Part shown: piece by piece, positions 63,513 through 64,000 of the stretch
Layout: the number at the start of each line of letters is the position of its first letter
How positions within the stretch are numbered: the first letter of the stretch is position 1
Source: Caviibacter abscessus
Lineage (GTDB): Bacteria; Fusobacteriota; Fusobacteriia; Fusobacteriales; Leptotrichiaceae
Direction of reading: 5' to 3'
Assembly: GCF_001517835.1 (NCBI RefSeq)
Contig: NZ_LOQG01000001.1
Coordinates: 124,001-188,000, forward strand
DNA: 64,000 nt
Notes under the pieces: model-generated
The model's database searches: none
Told to the model about the DNA's origin: nothing
What the model saw: only the letters and a program-made list of their open reading frames with translations
Translations under genes and position numbers: made by a program

Positions 63513-64000
63513 TTATTTAAATATATATCCAACTTGTCTATACCATAATACTAAATCAAGTCTATCCATTGTAATTTTAGAATATTTTGAATATTCTCTC
63601 ATTTTATCTTCAATTTCTATATATTTTTTATATGTTAATGTTTTAGGAATTTCATCTATAACATGTAAATCTTTAAGCACTCTTAATATATGTCTATCTA
63701 AAATTGCAATATCTTCTCCCATACCTAAATTTCTAAGTACATGACTTGCTTCTTTAAGACCCATACCATTTATGTTTTTAATTATCCATTCCCTTATTTT
63801 TTTTACATCTCCATTACTCATTAAAACTTTTTTAGGATTTAGCTCTCCATTTACAGTCATTAACTCTCTTAACATTATTAGTCTTTTTGCTTTAGTATTT
63901 TTAAATCTTATTGCATTTAAATAATCTACTATATCTTCATATTGCCCGTTATAAAGTAAACCATTTTCATCTAAAGTTTGAATTATCTCCCATGATTTAA
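63513..64000 (-). CDS. ogg: 8-oxoguanine DNA glycosylase/AP lyase (Ogg family), N-terminus outside window
   Basis: The frame is open to the right edge (the visible part begins SWEIIQTLDENG), so an internal ATG at 63875 is not the start. About 161 residues are visible. RFKNTKAKRL, GMGLKEASHVLRNLG (with the catalytic Lys) and the ILDRHILR aspartate motif match archaeal-type Ogg (as in Methanocaldococcus jannaschii Ogg). This bifunctional base-excision enzyme removes 8-oxoguanine. It ends at a terminator just before the acpP promoter region. Confidence 0.88.
   Translation of the reverse strand, partial: KSWEIIQTLDENGLLYNGQYEDIVDYLNAIRFKNTKAKRLIMLRELMTVNGELNPKKVLMSNGDVKKIREWIIKNINGMGLKEASHVLRNLGMGEDIAILDRHILRVLKDLHVIDEIPKTLTYKKYIEIEDKMREYSKYSKITMDRLDLVLWYRQVGYIFK

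Noticed and set aside
63513-63875. A complete 120-residue protein starting at ATG 63875
   Set aside because: The same frame stays open to the window edge with residues that match the Ogg family, so this ATG is internal.
1-64000. tRNA genes, rRNA genes or a CRISPR array
   Set aside because: No GC-rich cloverleaf-like block with TTCGANNC-type T-loops and no regular direct repeats with spacers were seen; in a 75% AT background such features would stand out.

Overview
The window is a very AT-rich bacterial chromosome segment, about three-quarters A+T by eye. Genes are densely packed, start mostly at ATG with a few at GTG or TTG, and follow clear AGGAGG-type ribosome binding sites. The gene content fits an anaerobic, outer-membraned fermenter: pyruvate:ferredoxin oxidoreductase, glycogen synthesis, a TolC-type outer-membrane channel, DUF2147 proteins, an RlhA/TrhP-type U32 protein and c-di-AMP synthase DisA. 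My best guess is Fusobacteriota, family Leptotrichiaceae (Streptobacillus, Sneathia or Oceanivirga-like). This is inferred from gene content and composition, not from a marker alignment.

Plus-strand left part (1-15.7 kb): the end of glgD and glgA; then a strong promoter drives nifJ, a pseudopilin gene and a short comEC-like gene. A YwaF-type membrane protein follows, then ribF-scpA-murJ, then a complete four-gene exporter with its own promoter (TolC-like channel, MacA-like adaptor, and separate MacB-like ATPase and permease). Two small membrane proteins sit on the minus strand between these units.

Minus-strand centre (16-35.3 kb): a run of 13 closely spaced genes, read from right to left as rsuA, aroE-like, an unknown gene, a patatin-like gene, dnaX, rplI, dnaB, a U32 gene, a response regulator, a histidine kinase, truB, galU and nnr. 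It mixes replication, translation, envelope and signalling functions. To its right, a promoter upstream of an unusually long thymidine kinase gene drives tdk, an exported protein, an ABC ATPase, a 990-residue FtsX-type permease with a coiled-coil arm, tcdA and a small exported protein. A divergent pair (HAD phosphatase and an ABC-F ATPase) lies at 35.4-37.8 kb.

Minus-strand right part (37.8-64 kb): prfA, prmC, queA, rsmD, xseB, ispA, pgeF, a small gene and secA; two DUF2147 paralogues; lepA, an exonuclease and a TRIC-type channel; lemA alone on the plus strand. A 13-gene run follows from acpP through rnc, coaD, radA, disA, potD-like, tmcAL, a hydrolase, a GPH transporter, a split transketolase and ftsX to an envC-like gene. 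An 8-oxoguanine glycosylase gene runs off the right edge.

No rRNA, tRNA, CRISPR array, intact insertion sequence or prophage was seen. Most of the window is housekeeping sequence. The best leads are an in-frame dnaX slippery site followed at once by a -1 stop, a thymidine kinase with an extra C-terminal domain, an AroE-like protein lacking its catalytic residues, a PrmC with two N-terminal domains, an ABC-F protein with one apparently dead ATP site, and competence-type genes attached to nifJ.
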